Part shown: one piece after another, positions 14,965 to 24,846 of the stretch
Layout: each line of letters starts with the position of its first letter
How positions within the stretch are numbered: position 1 is the stretch's first letter
From: JACPDI01 sp035463475
Lineage (GTDB): Bacteria; Acidobacteriota; Vicinamibacteria; Vicinamibacterales; 2-12-FULL-66-21
Reading direction: 5' to 3'
Length of the DNA stretch: 64,000 nucleotides
Assembly: GCA_035463475.1 (NCBI GenBank)
Contig: DATHTE010000072.1
Coordinates: 66,472-130,471, forward strand
Made by a program: the position numbers and the translations under genes
Notes under the pieces: model-generated
Seen by the model: the letters and a program-made list of their open reading frames with translations, nothing else
The model's database searches: none
Told to the model about the DNA's origin: nothing

Positions 14965-17900
14965 ATGACATCACGCCTGCTGATCGCGCTGCTCATTGCC
15001 GCCGTGCTGCCCGCGCGCGCGGCGGTCCCGCGAGACCACGACGCATCAATCGACCATCCCGCGGCCGCGGCGCGCCAGGAGGCGGGCACGGGCGAGAAGA
15101 AGGACGACAAGAAAGACGAGAAGAAGAAGGACCTGCCGCTCGAAGCGGCACGGACCGTGTCGTTCGCCACCGACGAAGGCTCCTGGATGTCTCTCGACGT
15201 CTCACCCGACGGCAAAACGATCGTCTTCGACCTGCTCGGCGACCTCTACATGTTGCCGATCGCCGGCGGCGACGCGAAGCGGATCACCGACGGCCTGGCC
15301 TTCGACAGCCAGCCGCGCTACTCGCCGGACGGCGCATCGATCGTCTTCATCTCCGACCGCGACGGCGACGACAATCTCTGGATCGCGAACGCTGACGGCA
15401 CGGAACCGCGTCCCCTCAGCAAGGGCAAGAGCAACGTCCTCCGGTCCCCCGAGTACACGCCCGACGGCAAGTACGTGGTCGTGTCGAAGGCGACGCCGGG
15501 GACGCCACCGAGCACGCACCTGTGGCTGTATCACGTGGAGGGAGGCAGCGGCGTCAAGCTGACCGGCAACTCCGCCGAGAACAAGAACCTCTTCGCGATG
15601 GGCCCTGCGTTTGGCAAGGACCCGCGCTACGTCTGGTTCACGGAGCGCACGGCCGCGGGCAGCGTCTACAACCAGATGAACTTCCGGTGGCAGCTCGGCG
15701 TGTACGACCGCCAGACCGGGGAAAACTATCGCCAGAGCGACGAGCGCGGCGCCGCCATGCGTCCCGTGCTGTCGCTGGACGGCAAGTGGCTCGTGTACGC
15801 GACGCGCTGGGACGCGCAGACGGGGCTGCGCCTTCGGGACCTGCAGAGCGGCGACGACACGTGGCTCGCGTATCCCGTCACGCGCGACGACCAGGAGTCG
15901 CTGAGCACGCGCGACCTGATGCCGGGGTCCTCGTTCACCCCGGACTCGAAAGCGCTTCTCACCTCCTTCGACGGGAAGTTCTGGCGCATCGACGTGCCGG
16001 CGGGAACGCTGACGCAGGTTCCCTTCAATGCGAAGGTGGACCTCAAGATCGGGCCGAAGCTCGCGTTCGACTACACGGTCGATCAGGGCGCCGTGCGCGC
16101 GCAGCAGATTCGGTACGCGCGGCTCTCACCGGACGGGACGAAGCTGGCGTTCACGGCGCTCGAGCGCGTGTACGTCATGGACTATCCGAAAGGCACGCCC
16201 CGCCGCGTCAGCAGCCTGACGGCGGGGGAGCACCATCCCACGTGGTCGCCCGATGGCAGGTACATCGCCTACGTCACGTGGTCGGACGAAGAAGGGGGGC
16301 ACGTGTACCGCGTCGCCTCCAGCGGCGGAGACCCTGAGCAGCTCACGCGGGTCTCCTCTTTCTACTCGGATCCCGTCTACTCGCCGGACGGCCAGCGGAT
16401 CGTCGTCGTCCGCGGGCCTCGGATGGAGCGGCAGGAGGACTTCTCCCCGAGGGGGACGGGCGGCCAGGCGCTGGAGCTGGTGTGGCTCCCGGCGGCCGGC
16501 GGCAACGTCACGATGATCTCCCCGTTCCGGGACGCGGGACGGCCCCACTTCAGCGCCGATCAGTCCCGGATCTATGCCTGGCAGGGGAACCGCGGGCTCG
16601 TCTCGTTCCGGTGGGATGGCACCGATCGCCGCACGCACGTCAAGGTCACTGGCTACAAGAACCCGCTCGCGGAAAATCCCAATCCGGCGGCGGACGTGAT
16701 CATCGGACCCGACGGCGAGCGCGCCCTCGTGCAGGCGGAGCGGCGCGTCTATCTCATCACGATCCCGATGGTCGGCGGCGAGAACCCGCCGTCGATCAGT
16801 CTCTCCAATCCTGAGACCGCCTCGGTCCCGGTGAAGCGCATCTCGAACGTCGGCGGCGAATTCATCGACTGGGCGGAGAACGGGAAGGCCGTGACGTGGG
16901 CGATGGGGCGCAGGTTCTTCCGTTACGACCTCGCGACGGCCAAGGCGGCTGAAGACAAGGAGAAGGCCGCGGAGAAGGAACGCGAAGCCGCGAAGGAAAA
17001 GGAGGCCGCGGCGGAGAAGGACGCGTCCGCCCAGAAGGCGGAGGCCGAAAAGGACGCCAGGAAAAGGCCCGCGTACGAGGCGGCCGAGATCGACGTCGTC
17101 GTCGAAGTGCCGCGGGCGAAGCCGACCGGCGTGGTTGCGCTGCGCGGCGGGCGCCTCATCACGATGAGAGGCCTGGAGGTCATCGAGAACGGCGACGTCG
17201 TGATCAGGAACAACCGGATCGAGGCGGCGGGCCGCCGCGGGGCCGTCAAGATCCCGCCGGAGGCGAAAGTGATCGACGTCTCGGGCAAGACGCTCATGCC
17301 GGGGCTCGTGGACGTTCACGCCCACATCTGGCCCGCCTGGGACATTCACAAGACGCAGGTCTGGGAATACCTCGCGAACCTCGCGTACGGCGTGACCACC
17401 ACGCGCGACCCGCAGACGGCGACGACTGACATCCTCAGCTACCGCGACATGGTAGAAGCGGGCCGGATGATCGGGCCGCGCGTCTACGGCACCGGGCCCG
17501 GCGTCTTCGCGTCCGACAACGTCCAGAGCCTCGACGACGCCCGTGATGTGCTGTCACGGTACAGCAAGTACTGGGACACGAAGACGATCAAGCAGTACAT
17601 GGCGGGCAACCGGCAGCAGCGGCAGTGGATCGTCATGGCGGCGCGCGAACAGCAGATCATGCCGACGCTCGAGGGAGGTCTCGATTTGAAGCTGAATCTC
17701 ACGCAGATGATCGACGGCTACGCGGGGCTCGAGCACACGCTCCCTATCATGCCGCTCTACAAGGACGTCGTGCAGCTCACCGCGCAATCCGGGATCACCT
17801 ACACGCCGACGCTGCTCGTCCAGTACGGCGGCCCGTGGGCAGAGAATCACTTCTACGAGACAACGGACCTTCACTCGGATCCAAAGATGCGGCGCTTCAC

Positions 17901-18417
17901 GCCGCACTCGGACCTGGACGACACGGTGCTGCGCCGCCCGTGGTTCCATCCGCAGGAGTACTCGTTCCCCATGGCGGCCAGGGTGCTCGCCGACATCGTC
18001 AAGGCGGGCGGCCGAGTGGGGCTGGGCGGGCATGGCCAGCGCCAGGGCATCCAGTGCCACTGGGAGATGTGGGCCATCGCCAGCGGGGGCATGTCCAACC
18101 ACGACGTGCTTCGCGTGGCGACCGTGTTCGGCGCCGAGGCGATCGGCTTCGCGAAGGAGCTCGGGACGCTGGAAGCGGGCAAGCTCGCCGATCTGGTGGT
18201 GCTCGACCGCAACCCGCTCGAGAACATCCGCAACACGACGGCGATTCGCTACGTCATGAAGAACGGCGAGCTCCATGAGGCCGACACGCTGGATCAGATC
18301 TGGCCGGTCCAGAGGAAGCTCCCCAGGCAGTACTGGTGGGATCTCGAACCGGCGCCGCGCCGTGGCGCCCCGACGCGTCCGACCGTCGCGGCGCCGCGGC
18401 CGATGACAAACCATTGA
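14965..18417 (+). CDS. Secreted fusion of a TolB-like beta-propeller and an amidohydrolase
   Basis: This 1150-aa protein has a signal peptide (MTSRLLIALLIAAVLPARA). Residues about 60-640 hold repeated WD40-like PD40 blades with SPDGxxIVF motifs. Residues about 655-710 form a highly charged helix of Lys, Glu and Ala, probably a coiled coil. The C-terminal part from about 725 is an amidohydrolase with metal ligands HAH at about 783-785, GHGQR after the fourth strands, and the typical end EAGKLADLVVLDRNPLENI. Such periplasmic proteins may be metal-dependent peptidases or amidases of the imidazolonepropionase-like group; the substrate is unknown. GGAG lies before the ATG. It is followed closely by a crotonase gene with 19 bases between, which suggests shared transcription. 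Confidence 0.82.
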   Translation: MTSRLLIALLIAAVLPARAAVPRDHDASIDHPAAAARQEAGTGEKKDDKKDEKKKDLPLEAARTVSFATDEGSWMSLDVSPDGKTIVFDLLGDLYMLPIAGGDAKRITDGLAFDSQPRYSPDGASIVFISDRDGDDNLWIANADGTEPRPLSKGKSNVLRSPEYTPDGKYVVVSKATPGTPPSTHLWLYHVEGGSGVKLTGNSAENKNLFAMGPAFGKDPRYVWFTERTAAGSVYNQMNFRWQLGVYDRQTGENYRQSDERGAAMRPVLSLDGKWLVYATRWDAQTGLRLRDLQSGDDTWLAYPVTRDDQESLSTRDLMPGSSFTPDSKALLTSFDGKFWRIDVPAGTLTQVPFNAKVDLKIGPKLAFDYTVDQGAVRAQQIRYARLSPDGTKLAFTALERVYVMDYPKGTPRRVSSLTAGEHHPTWSPDGRYIAYVTWSDEEGGHVYRVASSGGDPEQLTRVSSFYSDPVYSPDGQRIVVVRGPRMERQEDFSPRGTGGQALELVWLPAAGGNVTMISPFRDAGRPHFSADQSRIYAWQGNRGLVSFRWDGTDRRTHVKVTGYKNPLAENPNPAADVIIGPDGERALVQAERRVYLITIPMVGGENPPSISLSNPETASVPVKRISNVGGEFIDWAENGKAVTWAMGRRFFRYDLATAKAAEDKEKAAEKEREAAKEKEAAAEKDASAQKAEAEKDARKRPAYEAAEIDVVVEVPRAKPTGVVALRGGRLITMRGLEVIENGDVVIRNNRIEAAGRRGAVKIPPEAKVIDVSGKTLMPGLVDVHAHIWPAWDIHKTQVWEYLANLAYGVTTTRDPQTATTDILSYRDMVEAGRMIGPRVYGTGPGVFASDNVQSLDDARDVLSRYSKYWDTKTIKQYMAGNRQQRQWIVMAAREQQIMPTLEGGLDLKLNLTQMIDGYAGLEHTLPIMPLYKDVVQLTAQSGITYTPTLLVQYGGPWAENHFYETTDLHSDPKMRRFTPHSDLDDTVLRRPWFHPQEYSFPMAARVLADIVKAGGRVGLGGHGQRQGIQCHWEMWAIASGGMSNHDVLRVATVFGAEAIGFAKELGTLEAGKLADLVVLDRNPLENIRNTTAIRYVMKNGELHEADTLDQIWPVQRKLPRQYWWDLEPAPRRGAPTRPTVAAPRPMTNH

Positions 18418-18436
18418 CGAGCCTTCGAGGAGCGCG

Positions 18437-19207
18437 ATGTTGACGGGTTCGACGATCGACGGGACGGATGTCATTACCATCGAGCACGGCAGGGCGAACG
18501 CGCTCGATCTGAGCCTCGTCGACGCACTCCGTGACGCGCTCGACCGCGCGGCCTCCGAGCGGAGCCGCGGCGCGCTCGTGCTGACCGGCAGCGGATCGAT
18601 CTTCTGCGCCGGCGTCGACCTGTTCCGCGTCGTGGAGGGCGGCCGTGAGTACATCGAGCGGTTCCTGCCTGCCCTCAGTGACTTGTTCCTGCGGCTCTTC
18701 CTGATACCGCGCCCCGTGGTTGCGGCCATCAACGGACATGCCATCGCGGGCGGGTGCATCCTCGCGTGCGCGTGCGACTACCGCGTGATGTCGGGCGGCG
18801 CAGGAACAATCGGGCTGCCCGAGCTCGCGGTCGGAGTGCCCTTCCCGGCCTCCGCCGTCGAACTGTTGCGACACGCCGTGGGCTCTCCGAGGCTGCAGGA
18901 GTTGCTCTACTTCGGACGGACGTACGGTCCGGCGGACGCGCTCGCGCACGCGCTCGTCGACGAGGTCGCGCCAGCCGAACGCGTGATGCCACGAGCCGTG
19001 GACGCCGGGCGCGAGCTGGCGTCGCGCCCGCCGGAAAGCTTCCGCCTCACGAAGCAGCACCTTCGCGCACCGGCCGCGGAGCGCATCCGATCCGCGGAGC
19101 GCGAGACCCCCGCGCTCATCGACGCCTGGGCATCACCCGAAACGCTCGATGCCGTCCGCGTGTATCTGGAGAGAACACTCCGGAAAGAAGCGCCACGTCG
19201 CTCCTAA
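18437..19207 (+). CDS. Enoyl-CoA hydratase/isomerase family protein
   Basis: A 256-aa crotonase-fold protein of normal length. FCAGVDLFR and NGHAIAGGCILACACDYR form the oxyanion hole, and LPELAVGVPFP follows. The position of the first catalytic Glu of hydratases is occupied differently, and the segment around residue 135 does not give two clear catalytic acids, so it could be a hydratase, an isomerase or another crotonase reaction. It lies 12 kb from oah and dch and is not obviously part of the benzoyl-CoA operon; it follows the propeller-amidohydrolase on the same strand. GAGGAG precedes the ATG. Confidence 0.75.
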   Translation: MLTGSTIDGTDVITIEHGRANALDLSLVDALRDALDRAASERSRGALVLTGSGSIFCAGVDLFRVVEGGREYIERFLPALSDLFLRLFLIPRPVVAAINGHAIAGGCILACACDYRVMSGGAGTIGLPELAVGVPFPASAVELLRHAVGSPRLQELLYFGRTYGPADALAHALVDEVAPAERVMPRAVDAGRELASRPPESFRLTKQHLRAPAAERIRSAERETPALIDAWASPETLDAVRVYLERTLRKEAPRRS

Positions 19208-19231
19208 CCCTTTTGCCGGTCTGATCGTCTT

Positions 19232-21742
19232 ATGCCCATGACGTTCCAACAGGACCTCCGGTATGCCCTGCGTTCGCTCCGCCGGACGTCCGGCTTCACC
19301 GCCATCGTGGTGCTCACCCTGGGGCTCGGTATCGGTTCGAACACGGCGATCTTCTCGCTCGCCGACCAGATGCTGCTGCGGATGCTGCCGGTGCATCGGC
19401 CCGACGAGCTGGTCACGCTGGACGGACCCGGCGCGTTCAGGGGGCGCACCTTCAACCGGGCGACGTTCTCGTACCCGATGTACAGGGATTTCCGCGACAA
19501 GAACGCCGTGTTCGCGGGCGTGATCGGCCGTTTTCCGTCGGCCGTCACGTTCACGTACGACGGCCAGCCGGAGCGCGTTACGGGCGAGCTCGTGACGGGA
19601 AACTACTTCGACGTGCTCGGCGTGCGGCCGGCGCTCGGCCGGCTGTTCACGACGGCGGACGATCGCACGCCCGGCGCGCATCCGGTGGCCGTGCTCAGCC
19701 ACGGGTTCTGGAAGCGGCGATTCGGCCTCGATGCGTCCATTCTCAACAAGCCCGTGTCGATCAACGGCCATCCGATGACGATCGTGGGCGTGACGCAGGC
19801 TGGGTTCAGCGGGCTCGTCCTTGGAGAATCCCCTGACGTCATGGTGCCGATCATGATGAAGCCGCAGATGACGCCGACGTGGAGCGACCTGGACAACCGG
19901 CAATCCCGCTGGCTCAACGTGGTGGCCCGGCTGAAGCCCGGCATCAGCATCGAACAGGCACGCGCCGCGATGAACGTCCTCTACCGGCAGATCAACGAGC
20001 AGGAGATCAAGGAGGCCCGCTCCCCGTCGCCGACGTTCGCAAAGCGCTTCGTCGAGAAGACGCTGGTCATCGAGCCCGCCGGACGCGGCCCCAACATCGG
20101 CACGCGGCGCGACGCCGCGACGCCGCTCTTCGTCATGTTCGGCATGGTCGGGGTCGTTCTGCTAATCGCGTGCGCGAACGTGGCCAATCTGTTGATCGCC
20201 AAGCTGACGGCGCGACAGAAGGAGATCGCGGTGCGCGCGGCGATCGGTGCCGGACGGTGGCAGATCGTCCGTCAGTATCTCCTCGAGAGTCTCGTGCTCG
20301 CGTTCGCCGGCGGCGTCGTCGGCCTCGCGATTGCCTCGTGGACCACCAGCCTGCTCGTCGGCGCAATGCCCATTCAGGACGTCGTGCGGAGCCTGTCGGT
20401 CGCGCCCGATGCGCGCGTGCTCGTCTTCACTCTCGCGCTCTGTGGCGCAACGGCGTTGCTCTTCGGGCTCGTGCCGGCGATCCAGGCCAGCCGTCCGGTG
20501 CTGACCAACGCGCTGAAGGACGACATCGGCACGACGAGCGGCGGGGCGAGGTCGGCGCGCGCTCGCAAGGTCCTCGTCGTGGCGCAGGTCGCGCTGTCGG
20601 TGCTGCTGCTCGCAGCCGCCGGTCTGTTCGCCAGGAGCCTGTACAACCTGCGCACGCTCGATCCGGGCTTCAAGATCGACCGCCTGCTCACCTTCTCGAT
20701 CGATCCGACGCTCAGCAGCTACACGCAGGAGCGCACGCAGCAGTTCGCGGCGCGGCTCCATGAGTCGCTGCTGGCGACCGCCGGCGTCGCGGGCGCCACG
20801 GCCGCCGAAGTGCCGGCGCTCACCGACAGCACGTGGAGCATGACGGTGCAGATCGACGGCTACAAGCGCCGCGAAGACGAGAACATGAATCCCGTGGTGA
20901 ACGGGATCGGCCCGCGCTACTTCGCGACAATGGGCATCCCGCTCGTCGCCGGCCGCGAGTTCGACGAGCGCGACACGCTCGCGGCGCCGAGGGTCGCCAT
21001 CATCAACGAGACGATGGCGAAGAAGTACTGGGGGAACAGCAGTCCGCTCGGCCGCCGCTTCGGGTTCGGCCCCGGCAAGCCGACCGACATCGAGATCGTC
21101 GGCGTCGTCAAGGACTCGAAGCACGCGACGCTTCGCGAGGAGGTTCCGCGCTTCGTGTACATCCCGTACATGCAGAACGACTCGCTGACGGCGCTCACCT
21201 TCTATGTGCGGGCGAGCGGCGCGCCGCAGGGGGTGGTCGGCGCGATACGCGGCGCGGTGCAGCGCATCGACCCGGCGCTCCCCGTGTACGACGTGAAGAC
21301 CATGGAGGTGCAGGCCCGGGAATCGCTGTTCGTCGAGCGCATCATGGCCGGGCTGTCGGTGGCCTTCGGCGTGCTCGCGACGTTGCTCGCGGCGGTGGGT
21401 CTCTATGGCGTGATGTCGTACACGGTGGCGCGCCGCGTCCGTGAGATTGGCATCCGCATGGCGCTCGGCGCGGACCGCGGCCGGGTCTTCGGCCTGATTC
21501 TCCGGGAGGTCGGCGTGATGGCCGTCGCCGGGATCGTGGCCGGACTTGCCGCAACGGCAGCGCTCGTCAAGGTGATGGGATCGCAGGTGGCCGAGCGAAT
21601 GCTCTTCGGACTCTCGGCGGCCGACCCCGCCACCATTGCCGTGACAACGACCGTTCTGGCGTTGGTGGCGCTGCTGGCGGGGTTCGTGCCCGCCCGGCGC
21701 GCGACCGGCATCGATCCCATGCGCGCGTTGCGGGCGGAGTAG
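19232..21742 (+). CDS. ADOP-type ABC permease (MacB/FtsX family)
   Basis: An 836-aa permease of the duplicated-orphan type abundant in Acidobacteria. The start MTFQQDLRYALRSLRRTSGF leads into a first membrane helix, then a MacB-like periplasmic domain (about 60-280), an FtsX block with three helices (about 300-430), a second helix and periplasmic domain (about 455-690), and a second FtsX block ending in VPARRATGIDPMRALRAE. It is thus two MacB permease halves fused. These proteins resemble macrolide/lipoprotein exporters or mechanotransmission complexes, but no ATPase gene is adjacent, so the partner must be elsewhere. No signal for its substrate can be read. A large palindromic element follows the stop directly. 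Confidence 0.85.
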   Translation: MPMTFQQDLRYALRSLRRTSGFTAIVVLTLGLGIGSNTAIFSLADQMLLRMLPVHRPDELVTLDGPGAFRGRTFNRATFSYPMYRDFRDKNAVFAGVIGRFPSAVTFTYDGQPERVTGELVTGNYFDVLGVRPALGRLFTTADDRTPGAHPVAVLSHGFWKRRFGLDASILNKPVSINGHPMTIVGVTQAGFSGLVLGESPDVMVPIMMKPQMTPTWSDLDNRQSRWLNVVARLKPGISIEQARAAMNVLYRQINEQEIKEARSPSPTFAKRFVEKTLVIEPAGRGPNIGTRRDAATPLFVMFGMVGVVLLIACANVANLLIAKLTARQKEIAVRAAIGAGRWQIVRQYLLESLVLAFAGGVVGLAIASWTTSLLVGAMPIQDVVRSLSVAPDARVLVFTLALCGATALLFGLVPAIQASRPVLTNALKDDIGTTSGGARSARARKVLVVAQVALSVLLLAAAGLFARSLYNLRTLDPGFKIDRLLTFSIDPTLSSYTQERTQQFAARLHESLLATAGVAGATAAEVPALTDSTWSMTVQIDGYKRREDENMNPVVNGIGPRYFATMGIPLVAGREFDERDTLAAPRVAIINETMAKKYWGNSSPLGRRFGFGPGKPTDIEIVGVVKDSKHATLREEVPRFVYIPYMQNDSLTALTFYVRASGAPQGVVGAIRGAVQRIDPALPVYDVKTMEVQARESLFVERIMAGLSVAFGVLATLLAAVGLYGVMSYTVARRVREIGIRMALGADRGRVFGLILREVGVMAVAGIVAGLAATAALVKVMGSQVAERMLFGLSAADPATIAVTTTVLALVALLAGFVPARRATGIDPMRALRAE

Positions 21743-21857
21743 CTGGGATGGGAAATTGGGGTCAGACCCCATTATTACGTAAAGCGTAAGCGCGGCGTCG
21801 CCCTATGCGCTTACGTCTTACGTAAAAATGGGGTCTGACCCCAATTTCCCATCCCAG
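21743..21857. repeat. 115-bp palindromic REP-like element between convergent genes
   Basis: Perfect 30-bp inverted arms at 21743-21772 and 21828-21857, built around the core GGGGTCAGACCCC. An inner, nearly perfect arm pair (tacgtaa..cgtaagcgc type, 18 of 21 matching) follows, then a short loop. The element starts at the base after the permease stop and covers the last codons of the convergent amidohydrolase. It could act as a bidirectional terminator. The GGGGTCTGACCCC core is common in REP-like families, which are often mobilised by RAYT transposases; none is present here. Confidence 0.8.
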
Positions 21858-23196
21858 ACCTGACCCCACCGGAATCCAGCCGCCGCTGAATTTCTTCCTT
21901 CGGCATCCACCGGCCACCGAGCATCACCCCGGAGATCCTGCGCGTGTTCGTGATGTCGGTGAGCGGGTTACCGTCGATCAGCACGAGGTCAGCGCGCCGG
22001 CCGACCGCGATCCGGCCCGTTCGATCGCTCGTGCCGAAGAACCTGGCGACGTTGGTCGTGCCCGTCTCGAGCGCCTGATACGGCGTGAGCCCGGAGGCCA
22101 CCATCAACTCGAGCTCGCGGTGGGCCGAGAAGCCGGGAACGTTCCAGATCTGCGGCGCGTCAGAGCCGAGCGCGATCGGAACGCCGGCCGAGAACAGCGC
22201 GTGAATCAGTCTGCGGCGGAGCGCGATGAACCGCTGCCGCTGCGCGGACGGCAGTTGCAGGAACTTTGCCTTGTTCTCGGACCATGACTTGATCTGCGCG
22301 GCGGTGGCGTACTTCATCTCCGGCCGGCGCGCCAGCGACTCCGCCGGTTCGTCCCCGACCGTCTGCTCGAGCAGCGTCTCGGTCGGCACCATCCAGGTGC
22401 CCGCCTTCTTCGTGGCTGCCACAAGCTCCGGAATCTTCTTCTCGTCCACGCGATCGACCAGGTTCACGCCGAACCACTCGGAGGAGGGCGCATCCTTCCC
22501 CGCCAGCGCCTCGACGTAGCCGTCCAGGTGATCGATGGTGAGCTGGCGCGCCTCGAGCGCGCGGTGCAGGCCGACAGCCGAAGGCACGTGACCGGCGAAC
22601 CGGATGCCGAGCTTGTCGGCGGTCGCGGCCATCGCATTGAAGGTCTCGAGACTCAGTCCGGGATGGATCTTCAGAAAGTCGTAGCCCGCCTGCTTCTCCT
22701 CGGTCACAAGCTTGACGGCCGCTTCAGGCGTTGGCGCCGTGTTCCCGTTCAGCGAGGGGCCCGACGTGTAGAGGATCGGGCTGAAGATCTCGCCGCTCGC
22801 CGCGCGCGCGCGGAAGCCCAGATGTCGCTCGTGGCCGAGCATGCCGCGAATCGTCCCGATCCCGTTCGCCGCGTACATGAAGAGCGTGCGTTCAATCGCC
22901 GCGTCCGGCACGTTCGCCCCTGGGGGCACGTGCGCGTGCATTTCGGCCAGCGCCGGAATCAAGTACTTGCCGCTGCCATCGACCCGCAGCGCGCCGGCCG
23001 GCACAGGCACGTCCGCCCCGAGCATGGCGACTTTGCCGTCGCGGACGACCACGGTCCAGTTGTCGATGACGTGTTCCCTGTCCATCGGGATGACGCTCAC
23101 GTTCGTGAAGGCCACGGTGGTGGGCGGCGACGGCTGCCTGGCCCCCATCGCCACGCCGAGGAGCACGATCGCGGACGAGATCAAGAGCTTGCGCAT
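21811..23196 (-). CDS. Secreted amidohydrolase (imidazolonepropionase-like)
   Basis: A 461-aa amidohydrolase with a signal peptide (MRKLLISSAIVLLGVAMGA). Metal ligands are visible as HAH in LAEMHAHVPP (about residue 90), Lys in FLKIHPGL, His in RFAGHVPSA, His in TIDHLDGY and Asp in ALGSDAPQ. The composite domain resumes at GRIAVGRRADLVLIDGNPL. Related proteins hydrolyse peptides, prolyl amides or imides in the periplasm. The last 16 or so residues (from GMGNWGQTPFLRKT) are encoded by the palindromic element, so insertion of that repeat appears to have replaced the original C-terminus. This should not touch the catalytic core. The substrate is unknown. Confidence 0.82.
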   Translation of the reverse strand: MRKLLISSAIVLLGVAMGARQPSPPTTVAFTNVSVIPMDREHVIDNWTVVVRDGKVAMLGADVPVPAGALRVDGSGKYLIPALAEMHAHVPPGANVPDAAIERTLFMYAANGIGTIRGMLGHERHLGFRARAASGEIFSPILYTSGPSLNGNTAPTPEAAVKLVTEEKQAGYDFLKIHPGLSLETFNAMAATADKLGIRFAGHVPSAVGLHRALEARQLTIDHLDGYVEALAGKDAPSSEWFGVNLVDRVDEKKIPELVAATKKAGTWMVPTETLLEQTVGDEPAESLARRPEMKYATAAQIKSWSENKAKFLQLPSAQRQRFIALRRRLIHALFSAGVPIALGSDAPQIWNVPGFSAHRELELMVASGLTPYQALETGTTNVARFFGTSDRTGRIAVGRRADLVLIDGNPLTDITNTRRISGVMLGGRWMPKEEIQRRLDSGGVRSGMGNWGQTPFLRKT

Positions 23197-23239
23197 GGGA
23201 CGGGTAGTCTAACGCAGACTCTGGTATCTTCACCCCGCC

Positions 23240-24838
23240 ATGCTCTCTTTCCGCAGCGTCTCGCTCCTCATCACGCTCTTCGTCACAGCGCTCGTGCCTG
23301 CTGCGACAGTGCGACAGGAGGCTCCGGCAGCATTCGAACTGGAAGAGGCGGACATCCGCCGGCTGCAGGACTGGATGGCGGTCGGGCGACACACGTCGAC
23401 GTCGCTGACGAAGCTGTACCTCGATCGGATCCGAGCGCTCGACCAGGCCGGGCCGACCGTCAATTCCATCATCGAGCTGAACCCGGACGCCGCCGCCATC
23501 GCCGCCGAGCGCGACCGCGAGCGCAGCGCCGGCCGGCTCCGTGGGCCGCTGCACGGCGTCCCGATCGTGATCAAGGACAACATCGACACTGCCGATCGCA
23601 TGATGACCACGGCCGGTTCGCTCGCCCTCGCCGGCGCCCCGGCGAGCCGCGATGCGTTCATCGTCGCCAGATTGCGGGAGGCGGGCGCGGTGATCCTGGG
23701 CAAGGCCAATCTCTCGGAGTGGGCGAACTTCCGGTCCACGAAATCGACGAGCGGCTGGAGCGCGCGCGGCGGCCAGACCAGGAACCCCTACGCGCTGGAC
23801 CGCAACCCGTGCGGCTCGAGCTCCGGCTCGGGCGCCGCCGTCGCGGCCAACTTCGCGGCGGCCGGCATCGGCACCGAGACCGACGGATCGATCGTGTGTC
23901 CCGCCGCCGCGACGGGGATCGTGGGACTCAAGCCCACGGTCGGCCTCGTGAGCCGCAGCGGCATCGTGCCGATCGCGCACAGCCAGGACACGGCCGGCCC
24001 GATGACCCGCACCGTGTCAGACGCGGCGATCCTGCTGGGCGCAATTGCCGGCGCCGATCCGGCCGATGCCGCGACGAACGCGGCCACGGGTCACCTTCAG
24101 GCGGACTACACTCGCTTCCTTGACGCGTCCGGGCTGCGCGGAGCGCGCATAGGCGTGGCGCGCGCCAAGGTCACCGGCTACAGCCCGCCTGCTGACCGCC
24201 TCTTCGAGCAGGCCATCGCCGCGTTGAAGCAGGCTGGCGCCGAGCTCGTCGATCCGGCGGACATGGCGTCGCTTCGCGACTACGACGACGACGAGTTCGA
24301 GGTACTGCTGTATGAGTTCAAGGCGGATCTCAATCGATACCTCGCGACGCGCAGCGGGGTTCCGATTCGCTCGCTGAAGGACGCGATCGCGTTCAACGAG
24401 CAACACCACGACCGCGAGCTGCGGTTCTTCGGCCAGGAGATCTTCTCGAGGGCCGAGGGGAAGGGACCGCTGAGCGACGAGCCGTACCGGAAGGCGCTCG
24501 CAAGGAGCCAGAAGCTCGCGCGCGACGGTATCGACGGCGTGATGCGGAAGCACCGGCTCGACGCGATCGTGGCGCCCACAGGCGGGCCGCCCTGGCCCAT
24601 CGACCTCGTGAACGGCGACCACTTCACGGGGTCGAGTTCGACGCCTGCGGCCGTCGCCGGTTACCCGACGATCACCGTGCCCATGGGAGACGCGTTCGGC
24701 CTGCCCGTGGGCCTCACGTTCATCGGGGGCGCCTGGAGCGAGAGCACGCTCATCCGGCTCGCGTACGCGTTCGAGCAGGCGACCAGGCACCGCAAGCCTC
24801 CGCGGTTACTGCCGACGGCGTCACTGGGGCCGGGCTAG
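23240..24838 (+). CDS. Secreted amidase of the amidase-signature family
   Basis: A 532-aa enzyme with an N-terminal signal peptide ending near AATVRQEA. The Ser-cisSer-Lys triad is visible: Lys in VIKDNID (about residue 112), the cis-Ser in GSSSGSGAAVA (about 195) and the nucleophile in ETDGSIVCP (about 216). The family also includes GatA, but the signal peptide and the absence of gatB/gatC argue for a periplasmic hydrolase of small amides or peptides' C-terminal amides. It is divergent from the secreted amidohydrolase with 43 bases between starts, so the two may share control. Length is normal for the family. Confidence 0.86.
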   Translation: MLSFRSVSLLITLFVTALVPAATVRQEAPAAFELEEADIRRLQDWMAVGRHTSTSLTKLYLDRIRALDQAGPTVNSIIELNPDAAAIAAERDRERSAGRLRGPLHGVPIVIKDNIDTADRMMTTAGSLALAGAPASRDAFIVARLREAGAVILGKANLSEWANFRSTKSTSGWSARGGQTRNPYALDRNPCGSSSGSGAAVAANFAAAGIGTETDGSIVCPAAATGIVGLKPTVGLVSRSGIVPIAHSQDTAGPMTRTVSDAAILLGAIAGADPADAATNAATGHLQADYTRFLDASGLRGARIGVARAKVTGYSPPADRLFEQAIAALKQAGAELVDPADMASLRDYDDDEFEVLLYEFKADLNRYLATRSGVPIRSLKDAIAFNEQHHDRELRFFGQEIFSRAEGKGPLSDEPYRKALARSQKLARDGIDGVMRKHRLDAIVAPTGGPPWPIDLVNGDHFTGSSSTPAAVAGYPTITVPMGDAFGLPVGLTFIGGAWSESTLIRLAYAFEQATRHRKPPRLLPTASLGPG

Positions 24839-24846
24839 CGGAGCGA

